A stretch of 64,000 nucleotides of DNA from Mycolicibacterium sp. GF69 (GTDB taxonomy: Bacteria; Actinomycetota; Actinomycetes; Mycobacteriales; Mycobacteriaceae), in assembly GCF_003284965.1 (NCBI RefSeq), contig NZ_QMEW01000005.1, positions 62,001-126,000 of the forward strand, given 5' to 3'. The notes under the pieces are model-generated. The model was not told the origin of the DNA, searched no databases, and saw only the letters and a program-made list of their open reading frames with translations. Shown piece by piece: positions 26,459 to 34,780 of this stretch (the first letter of the stretch is position 1; every line of letters starts with the position of its first letter). Both the position numbers and the translations under genes were made by a program.

Positions 26459-27628
26459 GTGTGGGTAGTTCCTTCGGCGGCGGTGTTGATCGCCGCCTAC
26501 ACAGACGCCATCCCCCGCGCGCGTACCGCTGACCGGCCGATCGCGGCGTACCTGGTCAGCCAAGAGCATCCGCTGCGACCGCAAGATGCTGATTCCGGCG
26601 TCCCGCGTGCGGATTCCGATGGCTCGGGCTCCAGTCGGACCGGATCAGCAACCGGTGAAAGCGATAAGCCGAGGGTGACGGTCGGGTCCGGGCGAGATGA
26701 TTCGCCGCTCGGTCGCCCGGCCCGTGGCGAAGACAAGAAGCCCGGCGTAGACGACAAAACAAGGGTGGTCGTCGGCTCCGGTCGCGCGGAGGTCCGGTTT
26801 TCGGACGACGCTGGGCGCGGCGAAGACAAGAAGCCCAGAGCGACTGTCGGTTCCGGTCGCAACGGTGAGGCGACAGACGAACCCGTCGAACGAAGCGCGG
26901 CACTTCACCGAACCCAAACCGGTGGCGCTCGTACCGATGGGAACGAACACGAGCACGACCACGATCACGGCGGCGACGAAGACGACCACGACCATGACCA
27001 CGACGGTGGGGAAGACGACCACGACCATGATCACGGTGGCGAGGACCCCCACGACCACGATCACGGTGGCGAGGACCCCCACGACCACGATCACGACGGC
27101 GGCGGGGGCGGCCACACCCACAGCCACGGTAGCGGCGACGAATGCCACGACCACAGCCACGGCGGCGGCGACTGCGGAGAGCACAGCCACAGTGGCGGCG
27201 AACACGCGCACAGCCACAGCGTCGCGGGTCATGAGCACCCCCACGGCGGGGAAGGTCGAACCTCCGAAGATCACCAACACGCATCCGGCTCAGATGACCA
27301 CGGCCACAGCCACTCCCACGATGACGACACCTTCGGGTTGACCCACGACGACCATGACCACGGCGACCACGACCACGACGCCCACGACCACGACCACGAC
27401 GACCACGACCATGGCGCCCACGGCGACTCTGGGGACGCCGACGCAGTCGCTCAGCCCTCGATCGAACTCACTGCAGGGACAGCATCGAATGCGTCGACAT
27501 CGCCCGCCGTAGGGACGGGGTCGGCGGCCTTTCTCGCCGCGCTCGTCCTGATCAGCCGCTGGCTGTTGGGTGGTGTGTCCGGCGCGGCTTCGGGTGGCCG
27601 GGCTCTCCTGTACCGTCGGCGACGGTGA
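26459..27628 (+). CDS. His/Asp-rich, membrane-anchored, probable zinc-binding surface protein
   Basis: The protein of 389 residues is built of an N-terminal segment (about 1-35, VLIAAYTDAIPRARTADRP) and three repeats around VGSGR and RGEDKKP (about 65-135). A very His/Asp/Gly-rich region follows (about 160-325, units such as HDHDHGGED, HTHSHGSGDECHDHSHGG). The end has a hydrophobic helix and basic tail (GSAAFLAALVLISRWLLGG, RRRR). A Zur-type box upstream and znuABC downstream support a role in zinc capture at the cell surface. The N-terminus may be frameshifted: GTG 26395 in another frame begins right after the box and supplies YALGVGSSFGG. I do not recognise a characterised homologue. Confidence 0.75.
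   Translation: MWVVPSAAVLIAAYTDAIPRARTADRPIAAYLVSQEHPLRPQDADSGVPRADSDGSGSSRTGSATGESDKPRVTVGSGRDDSPLGRPARGEDKKPGVDDKTRVVVGSGRAEVRFSDDAGRGEDKKPRATVGSGRNGEATDEPVERSAALHRTQTGGARTDGNEHEHDHDHGGDEDDHDHDHDGGEDDHDHDHGGEDPHDHDHGGEDPHDHDHDGGGGGHTHSHGSGDECHDHSHGGGDCGEHSHSGGEHAHSHSVAGHEHPHGGEGRTSEDHQHASGSDDHGHSHSHDDDTFGLTHDDHDHGDHDHDAHDHDHDDHDHGAHGDSGDADAVAQPSIELTAGTASNASTSPAVGTGSAAFLAALVLISRWLLGGVSGAASGGRALLYRRRR
27031..27090 (+). repeat. Exact tandem 30-bp duplication within the His-rich gene
   Basis: Two identical 30-base units (27031-27060 and 27061-27090, beginning TCACGGTGGCGAGGACCCCC) encode consecutive HGGEDPHDHD blocks in frame. Looser copies of the GACCACGACCA pattern extend on either side (about 26950-27420). 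This shows recent in-frame expansion of the metal-binding region. Confidence 0.92.
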
Positions 27629-27632
27629 TCAT

Positions 27633-28409
27633 ATGGCCGAAAACCCAGCGATATCAACGCTTTTCCGCTATATCGAAGACCTGCACGGCGATCGGTCGTG
27701 GGGTAGCCTGCTCGACGCCGGAACTGGAGTGAAGTCACTCGAGTGGATCCTGACGCTGCCCACCGAGCGATGGACGGCGGTCACTGCGGCGCGCAGCATG
27801 GCCGAGAAGTCCCGGGACGCACTGGGATCTTCGGTACGCCCACAGGATCGGTTGCTCGTCGGCAATTGGGTCGATGACAGCCTTCTCACCGGAGAAACCT
27901 TCGACACCGTGCTGATCGACTACCTCGTCGGCGCAATCGAGGGGTTCGCCCCCTACTGGCAGGATCGAGTGTTCGAACGGCTTCGGCCGTTGGTGGCAGA
28001 CGATGGCCGCGTGTACATCATCGGTCTGGAGCCCTACGTCCAATTCGAACCCGCCACCGAGAGCGGCAGGGTCATCTGGGAAATCGGTCGGGTGCGCGAC
28101 GCCTGCCTGTTGCTTGCCGGCGAGCGGCCATACCGGGAGTTTCCCCTCGAGTGGATGCAGCGCCAGCTCGGTACGGCCGGCTTTCGCATGCTCGAAGCAC
28201 GACGGTTCCCCATTCGCTACCGCGCCCGCTACATCGACGCCCAACTCGATATGTGTCTGGCTCGGATCGCGCGTTTTCCGTCGGCGGAGCTCGGTTCGAG
28301 CATGCGCGATCATGTCGAAGAGCTCCGCGCTCGGGCGCTGGAACTCGCGGAACGCCAGGACGGTTTGAGTCACGGCAACGATTACGTGATCGCTGCGGAG
28401 CCGATGTAA
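27633..28409 (+). CDS. Class I SAM-dependent methyltransferase coupled to the His-rich gene
   Basis: The 258-aa protein has the SAM-binding motif I LLDAGTGVKSLEW, acidic loop and motif IV region ETFDTVLIDYLVGAIEGF, and motif VI-like LRPLVADDGRVYIIG. ATG 27633 lies 4 bases after the His-rich stop, so the two are likely translated together under the Zur-type operator. The substrate is unknown. Possible targets are the His-rich partner or a small zinc-binding molecule; both are speculation from context. Confidence 0.83.
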   Translation: MAENPAISTLFRYIEDLHGDRSWGSLLDAGTGVKSLEWILTLPTERWTAVTAARSMAEKSRDALGSSVRPQDRLLVGNWVDDSLLTGETFDTVLIDYLVGAIEGFAPYWQDRVFERLRPLVADDGRVYIIGLEPYVQFEPATESGRVIWEIGRVRDACLLLAGERPYREFPLEWMQRQLGTAGFRMLEARRFPIRYRARYIDAQLDMCLARIARFPSAELGSSMRDHVEELRARALELAERQDGLSHGNDYVIAAEPM

Positions 28410-28445
28410 TCCATGGCCACTTCGTCCTCGCGTCAGGCGACGGGG

Positions 28446-28469
28446 CTGAAAATGGTTATCATTGTCGTC
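28446..28469. promoter_or_regulatory. Zur-type operator of znuACB
   Basis: The core TGAAAATGGTTATCATTGTC (28447-28466) matches the two upstream boxes and lies directly before the znuA GTG at 28470. The box includes a TATCAT -10-like hexamer 9 bases before that GTG, which fits a leaderless transcript repressed by Zur. Confidence 0.82.
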
Positions 28470-29438
28470 GTGTTCGCCACCAAGGCCGCGGTCCGCGCGC
28501 TTCTTGCCAGCCTCGTGTTGACCGCTCCGTTCGCGTTGGCGGCGTGTGGACAGGCTGGTGACTCGGGTTCGAGTGGGGCGGACGCCGGTGGTGGCGCCCC
28601 GTGCCCCACCACGCCGGTCGATGTCGTCGTCAGTGTCGACCAGTGGGGCGACATCGTCTCCGAGCTCGGCGGCGCGTGCGCGAAGGTGACGACGGTGCTG
28701 GCGGGCTCGGCGGCCGATCCCCACGACTTCGAGCCCACGCCCTCGGACGCGGCGAACTTCGAGGGTGCGCAACTCGTGGTCATCAACGGCGGTCACTACG
28801 ACGAGTGGGCGGCCAAGCTCGCCGCCAGCACGGCGCCCGATGCGCCGGTCGTCGATGCGGTGGCCCTGCGCGGCAGCGACGAGGAGGCGCACGCGCACGA
28901 CGGTGAAGCCAACTCCCACGTGTGGTACGACCCTGCGGCGGTGACCGCGCTCGCCGACGCGGTGACGGCCCGGCTGCGCCAACTGGCGCCCGACGCTGCG
29001 GACTACTTCGACGAGCGTCGCATAGCGTTCACCGAGAACCTCAAGCCGTACGATCGGCTCATCGACTCCATCAGGGCCGGCGCGGCCGGCAAGACCTATG
29101 CCGCAACCGAGACCATGTTCGACGACATGGGCGCCACACTCGGCCTGGTCAACCGCACCCCGGGCGGCTATCAGGTCGCGTCGTCCAACCACTCCGAGCC
29201 CTCGCCTGCTGATCTCGACGCGTTCCTGCAACTGCTGAGCGATCGCGGCGTCGACGTCCTGGTCTACAACGTGCAAACCGAAGGTGCTGTCCCACAACAA
29301 CTTCGAGCAGTCGCCGAACAGGCCGGCGTTCCGGTGGTCGAGATCACCGAGACCGTGCCGCAGGACGCCGATTCGTTCGAGAGCTGGCAGGTGGATCAGT
29401 TGACCGCCCTCGGTGAGGCGCTCGGTGTCCGAACCTGA
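28470..29438 (+). CDS. znuA: Zinc ABC transporter substrate-binding lipoprotein ZnuA
   Basis: This cluster A-I solute-binding lipoprotein captures zinc (possibly manganese) outside the membrane. The signal peptide KAAVRALLASLVLTAPFALAAC has lipobox LAAC. Metal-ligand regions are visible: DPHDFEPTP, a short acidic/His loop DEEAHAHDGEANSHVWYDP, and SSNHSEPSPADLD. I placed the start at GTG 28470, just after the Zur-type box; ATG 28452 lies inside the box. Length about 322 aa. znuC overlaps its end by 14 bases. Confidence 0.9.
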   Translation: MFATKAAVRALLASLVLTAPFALAACGQAGDSGSSGADAGGGAPCPTTPVDVVVSVDQWGDIVSELGGACAKVTTVLAGSAADPHDFEPTPSDAANFEGAQLVVINGGHYDEWAAKLAASTAPDAPVVDAVALRGSDEEAHAHDGEANSHVWYDPAAVTALADAVTARLRQLAPDAADYFDERRIAFTENLKPYDRLIDSIRAGAAGKTYAATETMFDDMGATLGLVNRTPGGYQVASSNHSEPSPADLDAFLQLLSDRGVDVLVYNVQTEGAVPQQLRAVAEQAGVPVVEITETVPQDADSFESWQVDQLTALGEALGVRT

Positions 29439-30216
29439 CCCGCAACCCGTCACCGAACCTGTGGCGCTGACCTTCGACGACGTCAGTGCCGCGCGGGGCG
29501 GTCGGCTGATCTGGTCGGAGGCCACGTTCGACGTGCCGGCGGGCGGAATCGTCGCCGTCATCGGATCCAACGGTGCGGGCAAGACCACGCTGCTGCAGAT
29601 CGTGCTCGGTTTGGTCCCCCCGGCCTCCGGCCACGTCCGCGTCTTCGGACAGCCCGCCGGCGTGCTCAACAAGGCGATCGGGTACGTCCCGCAGAACTAC
29701 GCGTCGGCCTCCGGTGAGGCGATCCGCGCGCGCGACGCGGTGATGCTCGGGCTGATCGGGCACCGGTGGGGCTTCGGTCGGCCCAGTCGCGGGGACAACC
29801 GCCGCGTGGACGAGGTGCTGGCCGCCGTCGACGCGACGGCGGTGGGAAACAAGCGGCTCTCCCAGCTCTCGGGCGGCCAACGTCAGCGGGTCGCGCTGGC
29901 CGAAGCGCTCGTCTCCAAACCCCGGATGCTGATCCTCGACGAGCCGTTGGCCGCGCTGGACCTGCGCAGCCAACGCGAGATCGTCGCGGTGCTCGAACGA
30001 ATCAACACCGAGTTCGGCGTGACGATTCTCGTCGTCGCGCACGATCTCAACCCCCTGCTCGGCGTGCTGACCAGTGCCATCTACATGCTCGACGGGCACG
30101 CCCACTTCGACACCCTCGACGGGGTGGTCGACGAGACGCTGCTGAGCCACCTCTACGGCGCCCGGGTGGAAGTCGTGCACACACCGCAGGGCGAGCTGTA
30201 CATGCGGAGGACGTGA
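29425..30216 (+). CDS. znuC: Zinc ABC transporter ATP-binding protein ZnuC
   Basis: The 263-aa ABC ATPase has Walker A GSNGAGKTT, signature LSGGQRQRVALAEAL, Walker B MLILDEPLAALD and the switch His in VVAHDLNPLL. It energises zinc import with ZnuA and ZnuB. GTG 29425 is used; a GTG at 29413 would add four residues. Its TGA overlaps the znuB ATG by one base. Confidence 0.93.
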   Translation: MSEPDPQPVTEPVALTFDDVSAARGGRLIWSEATFDVPAGGIVAVIGSNGAGKTTLLQIVLGLVPPASGHVRVFGQPAGVLNKAIGYVPQNYASASGEAIRARDAVMLGLIGHRWGFGRPSRGDNRRVDEVLAAVDATAVGNKRLSQLSGGQRQRVALAEALVSKPRMLILDEPLAALDLRSQREIVAVLERINTEFGVTILVVAHDLNPLLGVLTSAIYMLDGHAHFDTLDGVVDETLLSHLYGARVEVVHTPQGELYMRRT

Positions 30217-31082
30217 TGACCACGACCATCGTCGCGCTTGGCTACCAAGATAATTGGTGGCACATCCTTTCGTCTTCGTTCATGCGCAACGCGTTGATCG
30301 GCGGCACGATCGTCGCGCTCGCCGCCGGGCTGATCGGTTACTTCGTCGTGGTGCGCAACACCGCTTTCGCCGCGCATGCGCTCGCCCACATCGGGCTTCC
30401 CGGTGCGACGGGCGCGGTTTTGGTGGGCGTCCCGGTCGGGGTGGGGCTCGGCGTGTTCTGCATCGGCGGCGCGCTGGTGATCGGTGCGCTGGGTCGTCGC
30501 GCGGCCGACCGCGAAGTGGCCACCGGCACCGTGCTGGCCTTCGCGACCGGGCTCGGATTGTTCTTCAACTCGCTGGCGACCAAGAGTTCGAGCACGATGA
30601 CCAACGTCTTGTTCGGAAACCTGCTGGCGATCTCGCGGCAGCAGATCGCGACGTTCTCGGTGCTGCTGGTGGTGCTGGCCCTGTGCATCGCGATGATCTA
30701 CCGGCCGCTGCTGTTCACGTCCGTCAATGCCCAGGTGGCCGACGCGCGAGGGGTGCCGGTGCGCGCGTTGTCGGTGGCGTTCATGGCGCTTCTCGGCCTT
30801 GCGGTGACGATGGCCGTGCAGGCGGTCGGCACCCTGCTGTTGTTCGCGCTGGTCGTCACGCCCGCCGCCGCGGCGATCATGCTGACGCCGCGACCGGGCA
30901 CGGCGATTGCGCTGTCCACGGGGTTCAGCCTGGCGTCGGTGTGGGCCGGGCTGGGGCTGTCGGCGATGTTCAACGCGCCGCCCAGTTTCGTGATCGTCTC
31001 GATCGCGTGTGGCCTCTGGGCGGTGGTATGGGCCGCTCAACGGGGGCTTTCGCAAACCGCCGATCGGGTGCTGATCGCCTAA
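30216..31082 (+). CDS. znuB: Zinc ABC transporter permease ZnuB
   Basis: The 288-aa ABC-3 family permease has seven to eight transmembrane helices (GGTIVALAAGLIGYFVVV, LFFNSLATKSSS, AVGTLLLFALVVTPAAAAIML). It forms the membrane channel for zinc uptake. It is the last gene of the Zur-controlled znuACB operon. The LacI regulator begins 32 bases further on. Confidence 0.93.
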   Translation: MTTTIVALGYQDNWWHILSSSFMRNALIGGTIVALAAGLIGYFVVVRNTAFAAHALAHIGLPGATGAVLVGVPVGVGLGVFCIGGALVIGALGRRAADREVATGTVLAFATGLGLFFNSLATKSSSTMTNVLFGNLLAISRQQIATFSVLLVVLALCIAMIYRPLLFTSVNAQVADARGVPVRALSVAFMALLGLAVTMAVQAVGTLLLFALVVTPAAAAIMLTPRPGTAIALSTGFSLASVWAGLGLSAMFNAPPSFVIVSIACGLWAVVWAAQRGLSQTADRVLIA

Positions 31083-31114
31083 CTACGGCCCGAGTTCGGC
31101 TACTGTCGGGGAGC

Positions 31115-32215
31115 ATGCCGAGGAGTCCCACGCCCAGACGGCATGCCACCCTGGCTTCTCTGGCGGCGGAGCTGAAGGTTTCGCGCACCACGATCTCCAA
31201 CGCCTACAACCGGCCCGACCAGTTGTCGGCCGAACTTCGCGAGCGAGTGCTGGCCACTGCGAAGCGCCTCGGATACCCGGGCCCAGACCCGGTGGCGCGG
31301 TCGCTGCGTACACGCAAGGCCGGCGCTGTCGGCCTGATGATCACCGAACCGCTCAACTACTCGTTCAGCGATCCGGCCGCGCTGGATTTCGTTGCCGGGC
31401 TGGCCGAGTCGTGCGAAGAGGCGGGGCAGGGACTGCTGTTGGTGGCGATCGGCCCCAATCGCAGCGTCAGCGACGGCACCGCGGCGATCCTGGCAGCCGG
31501 GGTCGACGGTTTCGCGGTGTACTCCGCATCCGACGACGATCCGTATCTTGCGGTCGTCCAGCAGCGCCACCTTCCGATGGTGGTGGTCGACCAGCCCAAG
31601 GATGTGCCGGGGGCATCGCGGATCTGCATCGACGACCGTGGCGCGATGCGCAGTTTGGCCGAACATGTTGTGCAGCTTGGCCACCGGGAGATCGGCGTGC
31701 TGACCATGCGGCTCGGCCGCGACAATCCCGACGGCGGAGCGGGGCCGGCCGTGGCCGACCCCGAGCGGTTGCAGACACCGCACTTTCACGTGCAGCGGGA
31801 GCGCATCGCGGGTGTGCGCGACGCGATGAGCGCCGCCGGTCTCGACCCGGAATCGTTGACCGTGGTGGAAAGCCGCGACCATTCGCCGACTTCGGGCGGG
31901 GCCGCGGCCGAGGTCGCGCTCAACGCGAACCCGCGGTTGACCGCGCTGATGTGCACCGCCGACGTCCTGGCTCTTTCGGCGATGGACTATCTGCGGGCAC
32001 GCGGGATATACGTGCCCGGGCAGATGACGGTCACCGGTTTCGACGGGGTGCCCGAGGCGCTGCGGCGTGGGCTGGCCACCGTCATCCAGCCCAGTGTCGA
32101 AAAGGGCCGTCGCGCAGGGTATCTGCTACACCACCCGCCGCGGTCGGGGTTGCCCGTGGTCGAGGTGCTCGACACCGAGGTGGTCCGTGGCCGCACCGCG
32201 GGCCCGCCAGCCTAG
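31115..32215 (+). CDS. LacI family transcriptional regulator
   Basis: The 366-aa repressor has an N-terminal LacI helix-turn-helix (TLASLAAELKVSRTTISNAYNRPDQLS) with hinge and a C-terminal periplasmic-binding-like domain (GLMITEPLNYSF, ICIDDRGAMRSLAEHVV, MTVTGFDGVPEA). It corresponds to Rv3575c. The effector is unknown. ATG 31115 is the family start; the long frame upstream is out of place. It converges with the phosphotransferase gene, overlapping 4 bases. Confidence 0.92.
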   Translation: MPRSPTPRRHATLASLAAELKVSRTTISNAYNRPDQLSAELRERVLATAKRLGYPGPDPVARSLRTRKAGAVGLMITEPLNYSFSDPAALDFVAGLAESCEEAGQGLLLVAIGPNRSVSDGTAAILAAGVDGFAVYSASDDDPYLAVVQQRHLPMVVVDQPKDVPGASRICIDDRGAMRSLAEHVVQLGHREIGVLTMRLGRDNPDGGAGPAVADPERLQTPHFHVQRERIAGVRDAMSAAGLDPESLTVVESRDHSPTSGGAAAEVALNANPRLTALMCTADVLALSAMDYLRARGIYVPGQMTVTGFDGVPEALRRGLATVIQPSVEKGRRAGYLLHHPPRSGLPVVEVLDTEVVRGRTAGPPA

Positions 32216-33156
32216 AGACCGGTCACCGCGGGGCCGGCACGCCACTGCTCGATCATCGGCGCGATGCTGTCGACGAGCATAGGCAGCGCGGGCGCCATCG
32301 CCAGCGCTGCGATCATCGCCAGCCGCGCCGCCGCCTCGGTGACCCGCAGCACGCGTTCGTCTGTGGGCCGCAACCCCAGCGAGGCGGCTGCCGCATCGTA
32401 GGCGGCGACCGCGGCGGGGCCGACCATCGCCAGATCGGACTCGATCGCGCCCAACGTCACGAGTTCGAAGTCCGACCACAGTTCCCCGTCGGGGGTGGCG
32501 ATCATGTTGTGGTACGGCGCGTCACCGTGAATCGGCTGCAGGTCGACGCCGGGAAACGCGGATTCGAACGCTGTCCGTGACGTCATCACAGGTGCGATGA
32601 CCGCCCATTCGCGCTGTGCCCGTTGCAGATCGGCCGCGCAGATCAGGTCGGGCAGGCGCTCCAACTCCGCCAGGCCCTCGGGAATGTAGGTGCCGAACGG
32701 TGCCCAGAAGTCGAGTTCCCCGTCGTAGTCGCGCAGCGCGGCATGCAGCTGCGCGGTTCTTGCCATCCGCCGCTCCATGTCCGGCTCGGCGCCCGGAACC
32801 TGCTCGACGAACTGCCAGAACGTCATCGAGAAGCCGTCGCGCCGAACGGGTTCACGCGGCACCAGGGGACTCGGTGGCACCACCGGGTGGCCGCGGTCCG
32901 CCAGCCACCCCGCCACGGCGAGCTCGCACCGCTGCTGTGCTGTCTGGGTTTCCGGATCGGTCGAATACGACGGCGGCAGCACGGTGGGAACCCGTGCGAC
33001 GACCGGTTCGGGGTACAGGTGGACGATCACCGAGAACACGTCGTAGAGCACGCGGGGCTCGGCTACCCGAAGGCCGAGCTCGGTGCCGGCGGTCGCGGCC
33101 GCCGCGACGGCCCGAGTGGTCCTGGCGGCGATCTCGGCGTCGGTGAGCATCGTCAA
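32212..33156 (-). CDS. Phosphotransferase, aminoglycoside phosphotransferase-like
   Basis: The 314-aa protein has the APH/choline kinase fold. The catalytic loop is HGDAPYHNM (the HGDxxxxN pattern) and the Mg-binding DFE segment is in LWSDFELVTLG. The substrate is unknown; membership does not imply drug resistance. A start at ATG 33150 (MLTDAEI) is an alternative. Its 5' end overlaps the 3' end of otsB by 4 bases, suggesting one transcript. Confidence 0.82.
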   Translation of the reverse strand: MTMLTDAEIAARTTRAVAAAATAGTELGLRVAEPRVLYDVFSVIVHLYPEPVVARVPTVLPPSYSTDPETQTAQQRCELAVAGWLADRGHPVVPPSPLVPREPVRRDGFSMTFWQFVEQVPGAEPDMERRMARTAQLHAALRDYDGELDFWAPFGTYIPEGLAELERLPDLICAADLQRAQREWAVIAPVMTSRTAFESAFPGVDLQPIHGDAPYHNMIATPDGELWSDFELVTLGAIESDLAMVGPAAVAAYDAAAASLGLRPTDERVLRVTEAAARLAMIAALAMAPALPMLVDSIAPMIEQWRAGPAVTGL

Positions 33157-33905
33157 GCCGAGTTCGAGCGACGCGCGTCGAGCAGGTACTTCAGCGCTGC
33201 CGCAACGTCTTCGGGTGACTGCACCCGGTAACGCGCCAGCGTTTCGCCCGGCCCGACCTTCACGCCCACATCGTCTCCGCTGAGGCGACGGAATGCCTTC
33301 TCGTCGGTGACGTCATCACCGAAAAATACGACCGTGGCGGTGTGCTGGTGCGATCGCAGGATGTCGATCGCTTCGCCCTTGTCGGTCTGGATCACCGCGA
33401 ACTCGAGCACGGCCTTGCCCTCGGTCAGCTGCGCGGCCCAGTCCGCGGATGCCTCACGGGCGGCCATCAGCGCGGCCTCGCCGTCACGAGCCGAGGCGTT
33501 GCGCACGTGCAGTGCGACGCTGGCCGGCTTCGTCTCGACCGTGACGCCCGGCTTGTCAGCGGCGATCGACTCGAGCTCAGCCGTGATCCGTTGCAGCGCA
33601 ACGCTGTCGATCTCATGGGTGAAGCCCGCGTCGAACTCGGCGCCGTGGCTGCCGACGAGATGCACCGTCGACGGCATCGACGACAGGTCCCGCAGCACCT
33701 CGAGCGCGCGTCCGGAGATCAGCGCCGACGCCGTCTGCGGTAGATCGGCCAGCTCGACAAGTGCATCGGCGGCATCGGCGAGCGGCCGGGCATCCGGCGG
33801 ATTGCTCACGATCGGCGCGAGGGTGCCGTCGAAATCGGAGGTGACCAGCAGCCACGGGGCGGCGGCGGCCGAGGAGAGCGCGCGCTGCAGATCCGCTGGG
33901 AGCAC
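33153..33905 (-). CDS. otsB: Trehalose-6-phosphate phosphatase OtsB
   Basis: This HAD-family phosphatase finishes trehalose synthesis. The 250-aa protein has the nucleophile motif DFDGTLAP (Asp24 and Asp26), motif II SGRALEVL, and motif IV FFGDDVTDEKAF. It is the short, single-domain form. GTG 33905 is the start and lies 2 bases after the kstR stop. No otsA is seen here. Confidence 0.92.
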   Translation of the reverse strand: MLPADLQRALSSAAAAPWLLVTSDFDGTLAPIVSNPPDARPLADAADALVELADLPQTASALISGRALEVLRDLSSMPSTVHLVGSHGAEFDAGFTHEIDSVALQRITAELESIAADKPGVTVETKPASVALHVRNASARDGEAALMAAREASADWAAQLTEGKAVLEFAVIQTDKGEAIDILRSHQHTATVVFFGDDVTDEKAFRRLSGDDVGVKVGPGETLARYRVQSPEDVAAALKYLLDARRSNSA

Positions 33906-33907
33906 GC

Positions 33908-34582
33908 CTAGATCTTAGGGTGCTCTCCGTCGCCGATCAGCAGCCGTACCGCGAGGTCGAGCCGCTTGCTGACATCGGTCGCAGAGGCGCGCCGCGTCAA
34001 CCAGGCAAGCAGGTTCGACAGCCAGACATCGGAGATGACCCGGGCGATGTGGTACTGGTCTTCGGTCGGCTCACCGTCGCTCATCGCGCGGGCGAACATC
34101 GAGTCCATCAGCTTGCCGACGTGGTCGACCTCACCGGCCGCGGACGCGTCGGCGAAGACGAACGCACGCGTCATCGCCTCGGTCAGCAGCGGATTGCGCT
34201 GCATCGCCCGGTTGAGCTTGCCGACCATGATGTTCAGCCGTTGATACGGCGTGCCGCCGGTCAGCGACGCGCGGTCGGTCTTGGCGTCGATGCGCTCGAA
34301 TTCCCGGCCCAGCGCAGAGACCAGCAGATGCACTTTCGACGGGAAGTACCGGTACAGGGTGCCGACCGCGACGTCGGCCCGTTCGGCTACGGCGCGCATC
34401 TGGACGGCTTCGTAACCGCCCTTGGAGGCGATCGCCAGGGTGGCGTCCAGGATGCGCTTGCGACGCTCGCGTTGAGCTTCGGAGCCGAGTTCGGACTCGG
34501 ACAGGACCGCCACGTTCATCACCTGGCGCGGTCGCGAATCCGACCCCGGACTGGCGGAGGCTGGCTGAGATGGGCCAGACAT
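33908..34582 (-). CDS. kstR: Cholesterol catabolism repressor KstR
   Basis: KstR is the TetR-family repressor of early steroid degradation genes and binds 3-oxo-cholestenoyl-CoA type ligands. The sequence is nearly identical to M. tuberculosis KstR from SELGSEAQRERRKRILDATL through the C-terminus, including HTH SKGGYEAVQMRAVAERADVAVGTLYRYFPSK and the NPLLTEAMTRAFVFADASAA region. I use ATG 34582 (224 aa); ATG 34519 (MNVAVLSESELG) is a possible later start. A KstR box lies in the divergent gap to fadE34. Confidence 0.96.
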   Translation of the reverse strand: MSGPSQPASASPGSDSRPRQVMNVAVLSESELGSEAQRERRKRILDATLAIASKGGYEAVQMRAVAERADVAVGTLYRYFPSKVHLLVSALGREFERIDAKTDRASLTGGTPYQRLNIMVGKLNRAMQRNPLLTEAMTRAFVFADASAAGEVDHVGKLMDSMFARAMSDGEPTEDQYHIARVISDVWLSNLLAWLTRRASATDVSKRLDLAVRLLIGDGEHPKI

Positions 34583-34724
34583 GCGGCGGGCAACTCCTTC
34601 ACGATGCGTGCTCGCTCGAAACGATACGCATGCCGATCCTCTATTTCTCACCTCGACACCCGCGCTGGCACCGACGTGTCCTGCTGTAATGGCGTTCGAC
34701 TTGACGGTCGATCGCTGGCACTAT

Positions 34725-34738
34725 TAGAACACGTTCTA
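34725..34738. promoter_or_regulatory. KstR operator (kstR / fadE34 divergent region)
   Basis: TAGAACACGTTCTA is a perfect dyad and an exact match to the KstR consensus TnnAACnnGTTnnA. It lies 43 bases before fadE34 and 143 bases before kstR, so it can autoregulate kstR and repress fadE34. Confidence 0.92.
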
Positions 34739-34780
34739 GTGAGGAGCGCCGCCTTCTCACCCAATCGCTAGGAGTGGACG

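Noticed and set aside
26556..27284. Minus-strand Arg/Gly-rich frames opposite the His-rich gene
   Set aside because: They mirror the repetitive GAC/CAC codons of the His-rich protein; no independent start signal or domain.
26940..27420. Repeat array considered as CRISPR
   Set aside because: The repeats are in-frame tandem coding units of variable length without unique spacers.
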